64,000 nucleotides of DNA from CAYQNU01 sp964419055 (lineage in GTDB: Bacteria; Bacteroidota; Bacteroidia; Flavobacteriales_D; Parvicellaceae), in NCBI GenBank assembly GCA_964419055.1, contig CAYQNU010000017.1, positions 24,086-88,085 of the forward strand, in the 5' to 3' direction. The position numbers and the translations under genes are program-made. The notes under the pieces are model-generated. The model was not told the DNA's origin and searched no databases. It saw nothing but the letters and a program-made list of their open reading frames with translations. Shown here piece by piece: positions 35,457-45,164 of the stretch (position 1 is the stretch's first letter; every line of letters starts with the position of its first letter).

Positions 35457-36176
35457 TTATTTTTCTTGATACATATACCCTACTCCTCTTATAGATTTGA
35501 AGTATAACTCCCCTGTGTTTTCTTCAAATATTTTTCGATATAACAAAATCACGTTATCAATGGTACGTGTATTCGGGACGATGTCAAATTTCCAAACTTT
35601 TTGCAGTATCTCACTTCTACTAACAACTTGATTTTTCTTCTCAATTAATAAAGCCAACATATTTATTTGACGTTCGGTTAAGTCAAATACTATACCTTGA
35701 GAATTGGTAACTCTGTATGAATCAAAATCAATTTCACTTCCGCCTATTGTATAGGAATGGTTACTTTTCTGTTCAGTATCCTCAATTAGTTGAGCTTTGG
35801 AGATTAACTTATTGATTCGCAATAACAACTCCTTAAAATGGAAAGGTTTTGTAACATAATCATCTCCGCCAATTTCTAAACCTTTTATCTTCTCTTCAAT
35901 GGTACCTCTAGCGGTTAGAAAAATTATCGGACAAGTTGTATCTTTTTCTCGTATCAATTTACAAACTTCAAAACCATCCATTTGCGGCATCATTACATCT
36001 AAAATAACACAAGCAATAGTAGATTTTATAAACAACTCCATGGCTTCTAGTCCATTGTAAGCTGAAATTACCTTAAACCCTTCAATTTCTAAATTGAGTT
36101 TAATAATATCGTGCAAACTTGCCTCATCTTCAACTAATAAAACGGTATTACCCTTTGAAACAAATTTCGTATTCAT
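35457..36176 (-). CDS. OmpR-family response regulator (orphan)
   Basis: A 239-residue two-domain regulator. The receiver domain has the acidic pocket LLVEDEASL, phospho-acceptor Asp in VILDVMMPQMDG and Lys in YVTKPFHF. A winged-helix DNA-binding domain follows, with LTERQINMLALL and NVILLYRKI ... IRGVGYM. I used the ATG at 36176; the longer frame to 36227 adds a non-homologous tail. No histidine kinase is adjacent, so its partner is encoded elsewhere. Confidence 0.92.
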   Translation of the reverse strand: MNTKFVSKGNTVLLVEDEASLHDIIKLNLEIEGFKVISAYNGLEAMELFIKSTIACVILDVMMPQMDGFEVCKLIREKDTTCPIIFLTARGTIEEKIKGLEIGGDDYVTKPFHFKELLLRINKLISKAQLIEDTEQKSNHSYTIGGSEIDFDSYRVTNSQGIVFDLTERQINMLALLIEKKNQVVSRSEILQKVWKFDIVPNTRTIDNVILLYRKIFEENTGELYFKSIRGVGYMYQEK

Positions 36177-36287
36177 AATGACAAAATTACATTTATTTAA
36201 TGTATTGTTATAAAATTTTTGTTTCAAAAAAATGGTCTATTCAAAAAAAAATATAACTTAGCACAATCAAACCAAAAAACTGCTCAT

Positions 36288-36545
36288 ATGAAAAAGTACT
36301 ACTTCGGCCTAGCTGCCTTTATTTTTATTGCTAATGTTGCTAATGCGCAATCAACAGGAACTGACCCAAATACGAAAAAAAGTTCTAACCTAACTTCTGT
36401 TAAAATTGACAAAAAGAACCTTACTCCTATCTCCGTTGCTGCTCCAGCAACTTCTGTTACTACCGAACAGCCGGTATCACCTGTCAAAAAAGAGGAGGAG
36501 GTAAAAGCTACTCCATCAAAAAAGAACCAACCCAAACAGAAATAA
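36288..36545 (+). CDS. Small secreted Lys-rich protein of unknown function
   Basis: An 85-residue protein starting at ATG 36288 with a clear signal peptide (MKKYYFGLAAFIFIANVANAQ). The mature part is low-complexity, rich in Lys, Thr, Pro and Glu (SPVKKEEEVKATPSKKNQPKQK style), and probably disordered. Only 22 bases separate it from the large T9SS protease, suggesting cotranscription. Not recognised. Confidence 0.6.
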   Translation: MKKYYFGLAAFIFIANVANAQSTGTDPNTKKSSNLTSVKIDKKNLTPISVAAPATSVTTEQPVSPVKKEEEVKATPSKKNQPKQK

Positions 36546-36567
36546 CCAATAAACCGATCAAACACTT

Positions 36568-39500
36568 ATGAAAAAACTCATTCTAAGCGTACTTACACTT
36601 GCCTTGTCACTAGGCTTATCAAGCGGTGTAAGTTACGCACAGTTAAGTCAAGGAGGTACTCCTTACACTTTTCAAAATGTGGCCCAGCCAAAATCATCTT
36701 TGCCTGCGCAAACATTAATGAAACCTGATGTAACCAATTTGTTGGCAGTTGATGCAACCAATGACGCATTGGGAAAACCGTATCGCGTTGGTTTTAATAT
36801 TCCCGTTAATATGAACACTCAAAATTCGGGCACTTGGGAGACAACTCCTAATGGTGGTCAATTATGGAGGTTAAGAATTCATATGGATGATGCCTTAGCA
36901 TTGGGACTTTATTACCACAATTTCTTCATTCCTGCTGGTGGTAAGGTTTTTATATACAATGAATCGGAAAACCATGTAATTGGAGCATTTACTGATGCCT
37001 ATAATTTTAACGATCAAATTAGAGCTACTCAAATGATTGAAGGTTCTACAACAACCATTGAATATTACGCTCCAATGGGTACTGTAGGTATTCCAATTAT
37101 TGAAATTAAAGAAGTGGTTTATTTTTACAGAGGCGTAGAAGATTTCATTAAGCCTATTGTTGATGAGGCTACTGGAGGAAATGCTCCAGCAAATTTAGAA
37201 AAAGCCGCAAACTGTCAAGTAGACGTTGCTTGTACACCAGAAAGCACAGGATGGTTAGATCAAATTAGATCTGTAGTTCACTACACTTTCAATGATGGTA
37301 CCGGGACCTATGTTTGTTCTGCTGCAATGGTAAATAATACTTCTCAAAACTGTACTCCTTATATTTTAACTGCATGGCACTGTGGTGAGCGTGTTGCTGG
37401 GCAAAGCATTTCAACTTGGGTTTGGTATTGGAATTACCAAAAAGCAACTTGTTCGCCTGGTGCAGCTAATGGAACAGATCCAAGCAAAGGAACACAAACT
37501 ATGACCGGAGGAACAGTTAGAGCTTCATCTGGAAACGGAACATTAAACAACCCTCCAGGTACGAATGAAGTAGCAGGATCGGATTTTTATTTAGTAGAAT
37601 TAAATTCTCAACCCCCTACAGCTTACAATGCTTATTATGCAGGTTGGGATAGAACGAATACCGCTGCAACATCAGGAAAAGGTGTTCACCATCCAGCTGG
37701 TTCTGCAAAAAAAATATCAACTTATACTTCTTCCTTAACAAGCTCTACGTACAACGGAGGTGCTGCTAATGCACACTGGACTGTAGTTTGGTCAGCTACA
37801 ACAAATGGTCATGGTGTAACAGAAGGAGGTTCTTCAGGATCGCCTATATTTAATCAAAACAAACGTATTGTTGGTCAATTATCTGGTGGTTCTTCGTTCT
37901 GTAATGCTACATCATCTCCAGATTTATATGGTAAAATGTTTACCAACTGGGATTTAAATGGAACGGCAAATAATGCTCGTTTAAAACCTTGGTTGGATCC
38001 TGCAAATACTAACGCTACTTTCATTGATGGATCATACCAACCTTGTACACCACCTACTAGCCCTCCAACTTGCGGTATTACAACTAGTGCAACTTCAGTA
38101 ACTGTAGGGAATACGGTTAACTTTACAGATGGTTCAACTGGTTTGCCAACTACTTGGAACTGGGATTTTGATTTAGCTAACTTAGGAGGTGTTACCCCAG
38201 GTACTTCAACCACACAAAACCCTGGTAACGTAACGTACAATAATATAGGGACTTACCAAGTACAATTAATCGCTTCAAATGCAAATGGTGCTTGTACAAC
38301 TTCAGTAAATATTACCGTTTCAGCTTCTTTGGGTTGTGATACGTTATTGAATATAGCTGACACCAATTCATTAACCGTTTATCAAAATGTTGCAGGCAGT
38401 TACATTACCGGAACTAATACATACTTGGATAAAGCTAAAGCAGAACGTTACTCTGGTTACAACCCATATACACACATTACAGGTACCGATATATTTCTTG
38501 CAAATGTTGTAGATGGTGGAAATGGATCAAATGTTACCATTAACGTACACAGTGAAACAGCTGGATTACCAGGTGCTATATTAGGATCAGTTACATACAC
38601 TTTGGCTCAAATAAATGCAGCTTTAACATCAGGTCAAGGTGTCGTCTTTTTCCCTTTTAACTCTCCTATCAATGTTGGAGGAAATCCCTTTTATGTAAGC
38701 GTTGATTATAGTGATTTAACGGGCACGGATGCTTTAGCAGTAGTTTCGAAATTTGCCAATGTTTCTGTTCCAGCAACTTCAGCATTCGAACAATGGTCTG
38801 ACAATACTTGGCATGATATGTCAACGGTTTACAGTGCTCCTAATGATAAGTGGTCTTTATACATTACTGCTCACGTAACGGACGCACCTGTTTCAGGTAG
38901 TATTTCAAGTTCAGTTACTGCAGGATGTACGGGGGCATCTATTAACTATACATCTACTTCTACTAATGCAACTGGATATTCTTGGATTTTACCAGGAGCA
39001 ACTCCAGCTAGTGCAACAACAGCTAACGCTACAGTAACTTATGCAGCTCCTGGAACCTATTCAGCTTATTTAATATTGGAAGGTTCTTGTGATGGTCAAA
39101 TTATTGATTCTACAACTATTACTATTACAAGCGGAATTACAGTTACCAATACATTTGTTCAACCTACTTGTGTGGGTAATAATGGTCAAATAACCATTAC
39201 TGCATCTGGAACTGGACCTTTCCAATACAGTATAAATAATGGAACTACTTTCCAAGCCTCTAATATATTTACTGGCTTAGCTCCTGGTACTTATCCAATT
39301 GTTGTAACCAACTCAGGCGGATGTTCAGGAATAAGTAATGCTGTATTGACTGCACCTACAGGTGGACCAACAGTTACATCTACTCAAGTAAATCCTGGAT
39401 GTGGAGCTTCAAATGGTAGCATTACAGTAAGTGCAACAGGTGGTGTAGCTCCTTATCAATACAGTATAAATGGTGGAGCGAATCAAGCATCAGCCACTTT

Positions 39501-41235
39501 TACTGGTCTTGCGGTTGGAACGTATAACATTTTAGTTACCGCTTCAAACGGTTGTACTGGTACAGCAACAGCTACGTTAACAAATACAGGTGGTCCTACA
39601 GCTACAGCTACAGCTACTAATGTTACGTGCTTTGGCGGTGCAACTGGTACAGCAACAGCCGTTGCCACAGGTGGAACTGCACCATTCACTTATTTGTGGA
39701 GTAACGGTCAAACAACTGCTACTGCAACAGGTTTAGCTGCTGGTTCATATTCAGTAACCGTTACGGATGCTGGAGGATGTCAAGCAACTGCCAATGCAAC
39801 AGTTACCCAACCTACTTCAGGTGTAACGCATACAGCAACTGTTACTAATGCTTCTTGTGGAAGTAGCAATGGTTCTATTACGGTAACAGCAACAGGAGGT
39901 TCCTCACCATTATCTTATTCATTAAATGGTGGTGCAGGTCAAACTTCACCGAACTTTACTGGATTAGCTGCTGGCTCGTACACCATTCAAGTTACAGATG
40001 CAAATGGCTGTACCTCTACACTTACAAATCATACAATAACGGGTGGAACCGCTATGTCTGCAACCGCAACTTCAGTTAATGAAACATGTATGAATGCAAA
40101 CGGATCTATTACTGTTACTGCAACAGGAGGAACCACGCCATACCAATACAGTGTGAATGGAGGGTCTACATTCCAATCTGGTTCGAACTTCCCAGGATTG
40201 GGTGCTGGATCTTATAACATTGTGGTAAATGATGCAAATGGATGTGTAGCTAATACTACAGCCGGAATTACGAATACAGGTGGATTTAATTTAACCATTA
40301 CAGGTGCACAAACAATTTGTTTGGGTAATTCAGCAACCATTACTGCAGGTGGAGCTGGAGTAGGTGGAACTTATTCGTGGGATAATGGATTAGGTGCTGG
40401 TTCAACTAAAAACGTTACTCCAACTACCACCACTACTTACACTGTGATTGCTCAAGATGCTGCTGGATGTACAGAAACTGGAACAACAACGGTTACTGTT
40501 CAAACACAACCTACAGTGACTGTTACTCCTGCAAACCCAACAGTTTGTAGTGGATCAAGCACTACATTAACTGCTTCGGGTGCTACTTCATACGTATGGA
40601 ATACGGGAGCTACAACAGCAGCTATTACAGTATCTCCAACAGCTCAAACAACCTACACTGTTATCGGACAAAATGGTTCTTGTTCAGGTTCACCTGTTCA
40701 AGTTACTGTTCAAGTAAGCACTGCTCCAACAGTAATTGCTGGATCGAATGTTACCAGCATACCAGTTGGCGGCACCATCAACTTTAACAACTTTGGTTCG
40801 GTAGCTACCACCTATTCTTGGAACTTTGGTGATGGTCAAACATCAACACAAGGTGTAGTTTCACACACTTATAATGTTGCTGGAACGTATACCGTTGTAT
40901 TAACCGGAACAATAGGAGGCTGTACAGCTACAAGTACTTTAACCATTTTAGTAGGCGTTTCATCTGTTGATCAGGTTTCTTTAGAAGAAAGTGTAAATCT
41001 TTACCCTAACCCTTCTAATGGTCAATTCACATTGAAAATTGATATGAATGATGCTCAAATAATTGATGTGGAGTTATACAATGCAATTGGACAAATTATC
41101 ACAACAAAATCAATTAATCATACTAATTCAAGTGTTGTTAATTTTGATGTGACCAACCAATCAAATGGATTCTACTTTGTAAAAATTAAAACTAAAAACG
41201 GAACCGTAACAAAAAGAGTATCGGTATCTAAATAA
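36568..41235 (+). CDS. T9SS-exported multidomain serine protease (lysyl endopeptidase-like) with PKD and SprB repeats
   Basis: A 1555-residue secreted protein. Signal peptide residues 1-25. A trypsin-fold protease of the lysyl endopeptidase type (about 225-490) has His271 in LTAWHCG, Asp339 in GSDFYLVEL and Ser423 in GGSSGSP, so the triad is intact. A PKD-like domain follows (about 505-585), then a beta-sandwich and a second PKD-like unit. Five SprB-type repeats of about 75 residues occupy about 856-1238, then two further Ig-like repeats and another PKD (about 1390-1460). The T9SS type A sorting domain (LYPNPSNGQFTLKI ... NGFYFVKIKTKNG) closes the protein. Predicted cell-surface or released protease. 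Confidence 0.93.
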   Translation: MKKLILSVLTLALSLGLSSGVSYAQLSQGGTPYTFQNVAQPKSSLPAQTLMKPDVTNLLAVDATNDALGKPYRVGFNIPVNMNTQNSGTWETTPNGGQLWRLRIHMDDALALGLYYHNFFIPAGGKVFIYNESENHVIGAFTDAYNFNDQIRATQMIEGSTTTIEYYAPMGTVGIPIIEIKEVVYFYRGVEDFIKPIVDEATGGNAPANLEKAANCQVDVACTPESTGWLDQIRSVVHYTFNDGTGTYVCSAAMVNNTSQNCTPYILTAWHCGERVAGQSISTWVWYWNYQKATCSPGAANGTDPSKGTQTMTGGTVRASSGNGTLNNPPGTNEVAGSDFYLVELNSQPPTAYNAYYAGWDRTNTAATSGKGVHHPAGSAKKISTYTSSLTSSTYNGGAANAHWTVVWSATTNGHGVTEGGSSGSPIFNQNKRIVGQLSGGSSFCNATSSPDLYGKMFTNWDLNGTANNARLKPWLDPANTNATFIDGSYQPCTPPTSPPTCGITTSATSVTVGNTVNFTDGSTGLPTTWNWDFDLANLGGVTPGTSTTQNPGNVTYNNIGTYQVQLIASNANGACTTSVNITVSASLGCDTLLNIADTNSLTVYQNVAGSYITGTNTYLDKAKAERYSGYNPYTHITGTDIFLANVVDGGNGSNVTINVHSETAGLPGAILGSVTYTLAQINAALTSGQGVVFFPFNSPINVGGNPFYVSVDYSDLTGTDALAVVSKFANVSVPATSAFEQWSDNTWHDMSTVYSAPNDKWSLYITAHVTDAPVSGSISSSVTAGCTGASINYTSTSTNATGYSWILPGATPASATTANATVTYAAPGTYSAYLILEGSCDGQIIDSTTITITSGITVTNTFVQPTCVGNNGQITITASGTGPFQYSINNGTTFQASNIFTGLAPGTYPIVVTNSGGCSGISNAVLTAPTGGPTVTSTQVNPGCGASNGSITVSATGGVAPYQYSINGGANQASATFTGLAVGTYNILVTASNGCTGTATATLTNTGGPTATATATNVTCFGGATGTATAVATGGTAPFTYLWSNGQTTATATGLAAGSYSVTVTDAGGCQATANATVTQPTSGVTHTATVTNASCGSSNGSITVTATGGSSPLSYSLNGGAGQTSPNFTGLAAGSYTIQVTDANGCTSTLTNHTITGGTAMSATATSVNETCMNANGSITVTATGGTTPYQYSVNGGSTFQSGSNFPGLGAGSYNIVVNDANGCVANTTAGITNTGGFNLTITGAQTICLGNSATITAGGAGVGGTYSWDNGLGAGSTKNVTPTTTTTYTVIAQDAAGCTETGTTTVTVQTQPTVTVTPANPTVCSGSSTTLTASGATSYVWNTGATTAAITVSPTAQTTYTVIGQNGSCSGSPVQVTVQVSTAPTVIAGSNVTSIPVGGTINFNNFGSVATTYSWNFGDGQTSTQGVVSHTYNVAGTYTVVLTGTIGGCTATSTLTILVGVSSVDQVSLEESVNLYPNPSNGQFTLKIDMNDAQIIDVELYNAIGQIITTKSINHTNSSVVNFDVTNQSNGFYFVKIKTKNGTVTKRVSVSK
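39134..40284 (+). repeat. Five tandem SprB-type coding repeats
   Basis: Within the T9SS protease gene, five consecutive units of about 225-235 bases each encode the pattern NGSITVTATGG-x-PYQYSxNGG ... FTGLAAGSYxIxVTDANGC. The first two and last two units are most alike. The third has ATGTATAVATGG and a WSNGQTT variant instead of SxNGG. Confidence 0.85.
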
Positions 41236-41256
41236 GGATTAATTACTATTCAAATT

Positions 41257-41289
41257 AAAAGACCTCTCAAGAAATTGAGGGGTCTTTTT
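41257..41289 (+). terminator. Terminator of the T9SS protease gene
   Basis: Stem AAAGACC-TCTCAA/TTGAGGGGTCTTT followed by T's, 22 bases after the stop. Confidence 0.85.
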
Positions 41290-41356
41290 GTTTTTACCCA
41301 AAATAAAATGTCTTTTCAATTCTTCTAGCTAACTTTGCGCAATAAACAAAATTCAT

Positions 41357-41776
41357 ATGCTACCTAAAAACATTAAATTATCTTCCATAAATGCCATCAA
41401 CGAAGGCACATTAATGAGCACGTTGGGTATTGAATTCACAGAAATTGGAGATGATTATTTGTGTGCAACAATGCCTGTGGATGAGCGAACTTTTCAACCT
41501 ATGGGCTTGTTACATGGCGGAGCAAATGTGGCATTAGCCGAATCTCTAGGAAGCGCAGGTACATTTATGATGTTGGATACAAAAACGCATAATGGCGTTT
41601 GTATCGAAATTAATGCGAATCATGTAGGTGGTGTTATGAAAGGAAAAGTAACGGGTAAAGCAACACTACTTCATAAAGGCAAAACAACCCACGTTTGGAA
41701 CATCGAAATTAGAGATGAAGAAGGAAAACTTATATCCTATTCGCGAATGACCATGATGATTTTAGAGCGAAAATAA
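41357..41776 (+). CDS. menI: Hotdog-fold acyl-CoA thioesterase (probable DHNA-CoA hydrolase MenI)
   Basis: A 139-residue PaaI/MenI-type thioesterase with the hotdog motif QPMGLLHGGANVALAES near residue 48 (active-site acidic residue in ALAES). It lies directly before isochorismate synthase with no gap, which supports hydrolysis of 1,4-dihydroxy-2-naphthoyl-CoA in menaquinone synthesis. On sequence alone it could be another PaaI-family thioesterase. Confidence 0.8.
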   Translation: MLPKNIKLSSINAINEGTLMSTLGIEFTEIGDDYLCATMPVDERTFQPMGLLHGGANVALAESLGSAGTFMMLDTKTHNGVCIEINANHVGGVMKGKVTGKATLLHKGKTTHVWNIEIRDEEGKLISYSRMTMMILERK

Positions 41777-42781
41777 TTGGAAGGTATACTAGCATATCAA
41801 CGTCCCGGATCAGATCACATAGAAGCCTATTATGGTAACTGGAATTCCATTTCATTAGATGCATTGATTGAAGCTGAAAAAGGTTTTGTTTTTGTTGATT
41901 TCTTACAAAAATCTAATTTTATTTTTACACCCACAAAATCGTTTCAATGGTTATCAGAAAACCTCAAATATGAGGCTTTGAGGGAAAATCATACTATCCA
42001 AAAAACTCTTGATAAAATAGAATACCTTAACATTTGTGCTCAATTTATTAATGCGTGTAAAGATGGCCTTAACCAACCAGATGGTATTCAAAAATTAGTT
42101 TTATCTCGATCAAAAAAGGTCTCTTTGCCCGAAAATTTTGATGTTCAAAATTATTTTGCTAAGATTTGTGAAACCTATCATCACTCCTTTAATTACTTTA
42201 TTCATATACCGAACCAATGTTCATGGATTGGTGCAACACCCGAAGAACTAATTGTTGAAGAAAAAAATCATTTTTCTACTGTATCATTGGCTGGAACTCG
42301 CTCAATAAATGACTCTAATCCTTTTGAAGAAAAAGAAATGGAGGAACAGCGTATTGTTACCAATTATATAAAAAATATTCTAAGCAATAACGGTGAAGTT
42401 TTTTCAGTTTCCGAACATCCAGAAGAAGTGACTGCAGGAAATTTGAGGCATTTAAAATCAATGTTTAAAATTAAAAAAGCATCTAAACCCATGAATTTGG
42501 CAAAACTCTTACATCCAACGCCAGCCATTTGCGGTTTCCCTAAAAAGTCTGCCTTTGAATACATCCTAAAACACGAAAACTACCAAAGAAAATACTACAG
42601 TGGCTTTTTAGGAATGATACAACCTAATGATTCTTTCCTATACGTTAATTTGCGATGTGCTGAATTGTTTGAAAATTCCATGAATATCTATGTAGGCGGA
42701 GGAATTACAGCATCATCTATAGCTGAAAAAGAATGGGAAGAAACAGAAAATAAATCTCAAACTTTATTAAAGGTTCTGTAA
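41777..42781 (+). CDS. menF: Isochorismate synthase MenF (TTG start)
   Basis: Converts chorismate to isochorismate, the entry to menaquinone. The 334-residue chorismate-binding protein has the general-base Lys in KLVLSRSKKV, the SLAGTRS motif, HPTPAICGFPK and the Mg-binding C-terminal GGGI region. The start is TTG at 41777, immediately after the menI TAA; the first internal ATG is far inside the domain. Its last 54 codons are repeated at 46473-46634. Confidence 0.88.
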   Translation: MEGILAYQRPGSDHIEAYYGNWNSISLDALIEAEKGFVFVDFLQKSNFIFTPTKSFQWLSENLKYEALRENHTIQKTLDKIEYLNICAQFINACKDGLNQPDGIQKLVLSRSKKVSLPENFDVQNYFAKICETYHHSFNYFIHIPNQCSWIGATPEELIVEEKNHFSTVSLAGTRSINDSNPFEEKEMEEQRIVTNYIKNILSNNGEVFSVSEHPEEVTAGNLRHLKSMFKIKKASKPMNLAKLLHPTPAICGFPKKSAFEYILKHENYQRKYYSGFLGMIQPNDSFLYVNLRCAELFENSMNIYVGGGITASSIAEKEWEETENKSQTLLKVL

Positions 42782-42811
42782 TTTACCCGTGAATAGTTTG
42801 GCTTTTATCGA
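42620..42811. repeat. Direct repeat, left copy (menF 3' end plus miaE 3' end)
   Basis: Matches 46473-46670. The coding part (54 codons to the menF stop) differs at 18 of 162 bases, all in the last 34 codons; the first 60 bases are identical. Beyond the stop, ACCCGTGAATAGTTTG and the next dozen or so bases match the end of miaE, giving SQTIHG-stop on the minus strand. Confidence 0.9.
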
Positions 42812-42812
42812 A

Positions 42813-44753
42813 TTATTCAATAATTAATTTTTGAGTTCTTACCTCATCACCATTGGTGATTTTACAAAAATAAATACCACTTGATAAATTGGAAATGTTT
42901 ATGACCTCATTTGCTGAAGTTATGCTTTGTGTATGCATCTTTTTTCCTTGAATATCTACAATTTCTAATGTAAATGAATTTACGAAATTTGATGTAGTTA
43001 TGGTAAATGTATTTGATGCAGGATTTGGATAGATTGTTAATTCATTTTCATTGATAATTCCATCTGCATCACTATCATTTTGCTGGGTTGGTTCACTGGG
43101 TTGATCATTTTCTACTACGTAACTTCCCATTGATTTTACACAAGGTAATGCAGCTGGTTTGATGGTAACCTTACTTCCCATTTTGGCAGTAAACCCATCT
43201 TTAATTTTAACACCAAAACCACCCTCAATAGTTGAGGTAACTCCGGCTTCTATAGTAAATTCGTTAGTTGTGATATAAGGCAAAGCAAAACTAGTGGGGG
43301 AATTAAACAATGGCAAATCAGCTCTTGGCTCAATAGTAAGTACTCCTTGCGCTGCAAAATCTTGGTCATACACCAATTTTCTTTTAAATAACGATAAATC
43401 TACACACTCTCGTTGCCATTGTTGGTTGGCGAAATATGAAACACCTTGAATAATTGCACCTGCAGCATAGGGATTAATTAGATGATTTATCTCGCTAAAT
43501 AAACTTAGATTATTGATTTTATTAATATAAAAATCTTCACAAATCTGAAAAACGTTTTTTCCATCTAAGGAATTAGGATTACTACCCGATAAAAACTCAA
43601 ATTCTGACAAATTCGAATACCCCAAACTACTATATGAAAAACGATTATGATTGTACATTTGGACATTTCCCCCGTAACTACCATCTTGAATGTTGTCTGT
43701 CCCATTTACAGAACCGAAAAATTGGCCATTACCATCGTACAAATTATTTGTAAACGTATTATGAAATTTTACCATGAATGAATTAGTGATGTTTTGATTA
43801 GGTTGATATTTCCAAAAATCAAAAAACAACTGAATATCAAGTACACCGTGACTCATATCTTCAATATCATGTCTGAAATAATCAAAATAATAAACATTTG
43901 GTTCGATGCTCCATCCATAATAATACCAACTGTAGCTATTATTCACTTGATCAAATAACCAAGGACCATTATACCCTCCGATTTGGATATTCCCAATCAT
44001 TCTATTAGCAATTATATTCGCCCTATTCATAAAATCAACATTTCCTGTTGATAATCCATTAAAAAGCAATGCTCTTGCAAAACCGACTTGTTGATTAACT
44101 TTTTGAGTTACAAACTTATTATCATCTGGATCTAACCCCCATAAATACCCTTCTGAATCACTCCAATAACCATCATATAAAAAATAGTTGATGGTTTCAT
44201 GTACTCTATCTTCTAACCAATTTGCATAATGGCCAAATGTTGTAAAGGTAATACCTGTATAATTAAATTGAATCCCCGGTAACATTTCATTAAAGGGATG
44301 AAGGGAGGTTTGAGCTATAACAGGGTCTTGATTTACAATATAACCAAATCTCGAAAAAGCTGCGACAATATAACCGTCCATATAATTTGACAAATTATTC
44401 AAATAACCGGGAACATCTGATTCGTATTTAAACGTCCATCTCGGTAAGCCTCTAGGATCATTATCTAAATCTGTGACAACATCATGGCGGGTGCTCATTA
44501 TTTTAAGACTTTCACTAATAAAACGATATAAATACGCTTTATCTTTGGTTAATTCGTACATGTTTAAATACCCTTCAAGTATTTTACAAAACCCATCCGC
44601 ATAATTTGCCTCATCATTTAAATATGTTAAACCCAAAATTATTGGAGCTTCTTTGTCCGCCAAATAATCAAACTTTTCCTTAACTTTAATGTTTTGACCA
44701 AATTTCAAATTACCTAGCAAAAGTAAAAATAGAATTAATTTAACTTTTTTCAT
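42813..44753 (-). CDS. T9SS cargo protein, alpha-helical toroid-like (unknown function)
   Basis: A 646-residue secreted protein. Signal peptide residues 1-19. The large central region (about 25-450) contains helix-forming units rich in Trp and Tyr (DGFCKILEGYLNMYELTKDKAYL, WYYYGWSIEPNVYYFDYF), reminiscent of alpha/alpha-toroid carbohydrate-active or terpenoid-type folds, though no catalytic motif is certain. A beta-solenoid-like stretch, TIEAGVTSTIEGGFGVKIKD, follows at about 485-535. The C-terminal T9SS type A sorting domain (IYPNPASNTFTI ... LSSGIYFCKI) is clear. Last gene of the islet. Confidence 0.75.
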   Translation of the reverse strand: MKKVKLILFLLLLGNLKFGQNIKVKEKFDYLADKEAPIILGLTYLNDEANYADGFCKILEGYLNMYELTKDKAYLYRFISESLKIMSTRHDVVTDLDNDPRGLPRWTFKYESDVPGYLNNLSNYMDGYIVAAFSRFGYIVNQDPVIAQTSLHPFNEMLPGIQFNYTGITFTTFGHYANWLEDRVHETINYFLYDGYWSDSEGYLWGLDPDDNKFVTQKVNQQVGFARALLFNGLSTGNVDFMNRANIIANRMIGNIQIGGYNGPWLFDQVNNSYSWYYYGWSIEPNVYYFDYFRHDIEDMSHGVLDIQLFFDFWKYQPNQNITNSFMVKFHNTFTNNLYDGNGQFFGSVNGTDNIQDGSYGGNVQMYNHNRFSYSSLGYSNLSEFEFLSGSNPNSLDGKNVFQICEDFYINKINNLSLFSEINHLINPYAAGAIIQGVSYFANQQWQRECVDLSLFKRKLVYDQDFAAQGVLTIEPRADLPLFNSPTSFALPYITTNEFTIEAGVTSTIEGGFGVKIKDGFTAKMGSKVTIKPAALPCVKSMGSYVVENDQPSEPTQQNDSDADGIINENELTIYPNPASNTFTITTSNFVNSFTLEIVDIQGKKMHTQSITSANEVINISNLSSGIYFCKITNGDEVRTQKLIIE

Positions 44754-44762
44754 ATTTTTGAT

Positions 44763-45164
44763 TTAGTAAGTACTTGGTGATTCATTCCAAACATCTCTAA
44801 CTTTAATAGATTGTAAAATACAATTACAAACTGTATCATATTCTGATTGCCAATGAGCAGCATTTATACACTCCATATTTCCATCTGATTTATAAACACT
44901 AACAATCCCTTGAGTATTTTCTCCCTTATTTTCAATTTTCACGAATTTTGTCTCACCATTTTGATTATATTCTTTTATTGACCAACAAAGTCCTGATCCA
45001 TCATTGCAGTAACAACCTCCTGGTCTTTCACAATATTCCTTTCTTTCCTTAATCATTTCCTTTAACCAATCAGGAATATCTCTTGGGTAGTCTTTTTTAC
45101 AAGAGTTTATTCCCATAAGTGTTAATAGCACTGCAGTGAATAGTAAAATTAATTTTGCTTTCAT
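44763..45164 (-). CDS. Cys-rich lipoprotein of unknown function
   Basis: A 133-residue lipoprotein with lipobox GINSCKK (Cys about residue 22). The mature part has seven further Cys, including GGCYCNDGSGLCW and DTVCNC, suggesting disulfides. The start codon overlaps the upstream gene's stop by four bases (ATGA), so it is translationally coupled to the tail-fibre-like gene. Not recognised. Confidence 0.65.
   Translation of the reverse strand: MKAKLILLFTAVLLTLMGINSCKKDYPRDIPDWLKEMIKERKEYCERPGGCYCNDGSGLCWSIKEYNQNGETKFVKIENKGENTQGIVSVYKSDGNMECINAAHWQSEYDTVCNCILQSIKVRDVWNESPSTY

Noticed and set aside
37875..38240. 121-residue minus-strand frame, and others at 39070-39689, inside the T9SS protease gene
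   Set aside because: Low-complexity shadows produced by the repetitive codon use of the SprB/PKD region.
39134..40284. Regular repeats that could suggest a CRISPR array
   Set aside because: The units are about 230 bases, are translated and vary at the protein level; there are no short constant repeats with spacers and no cas genes.
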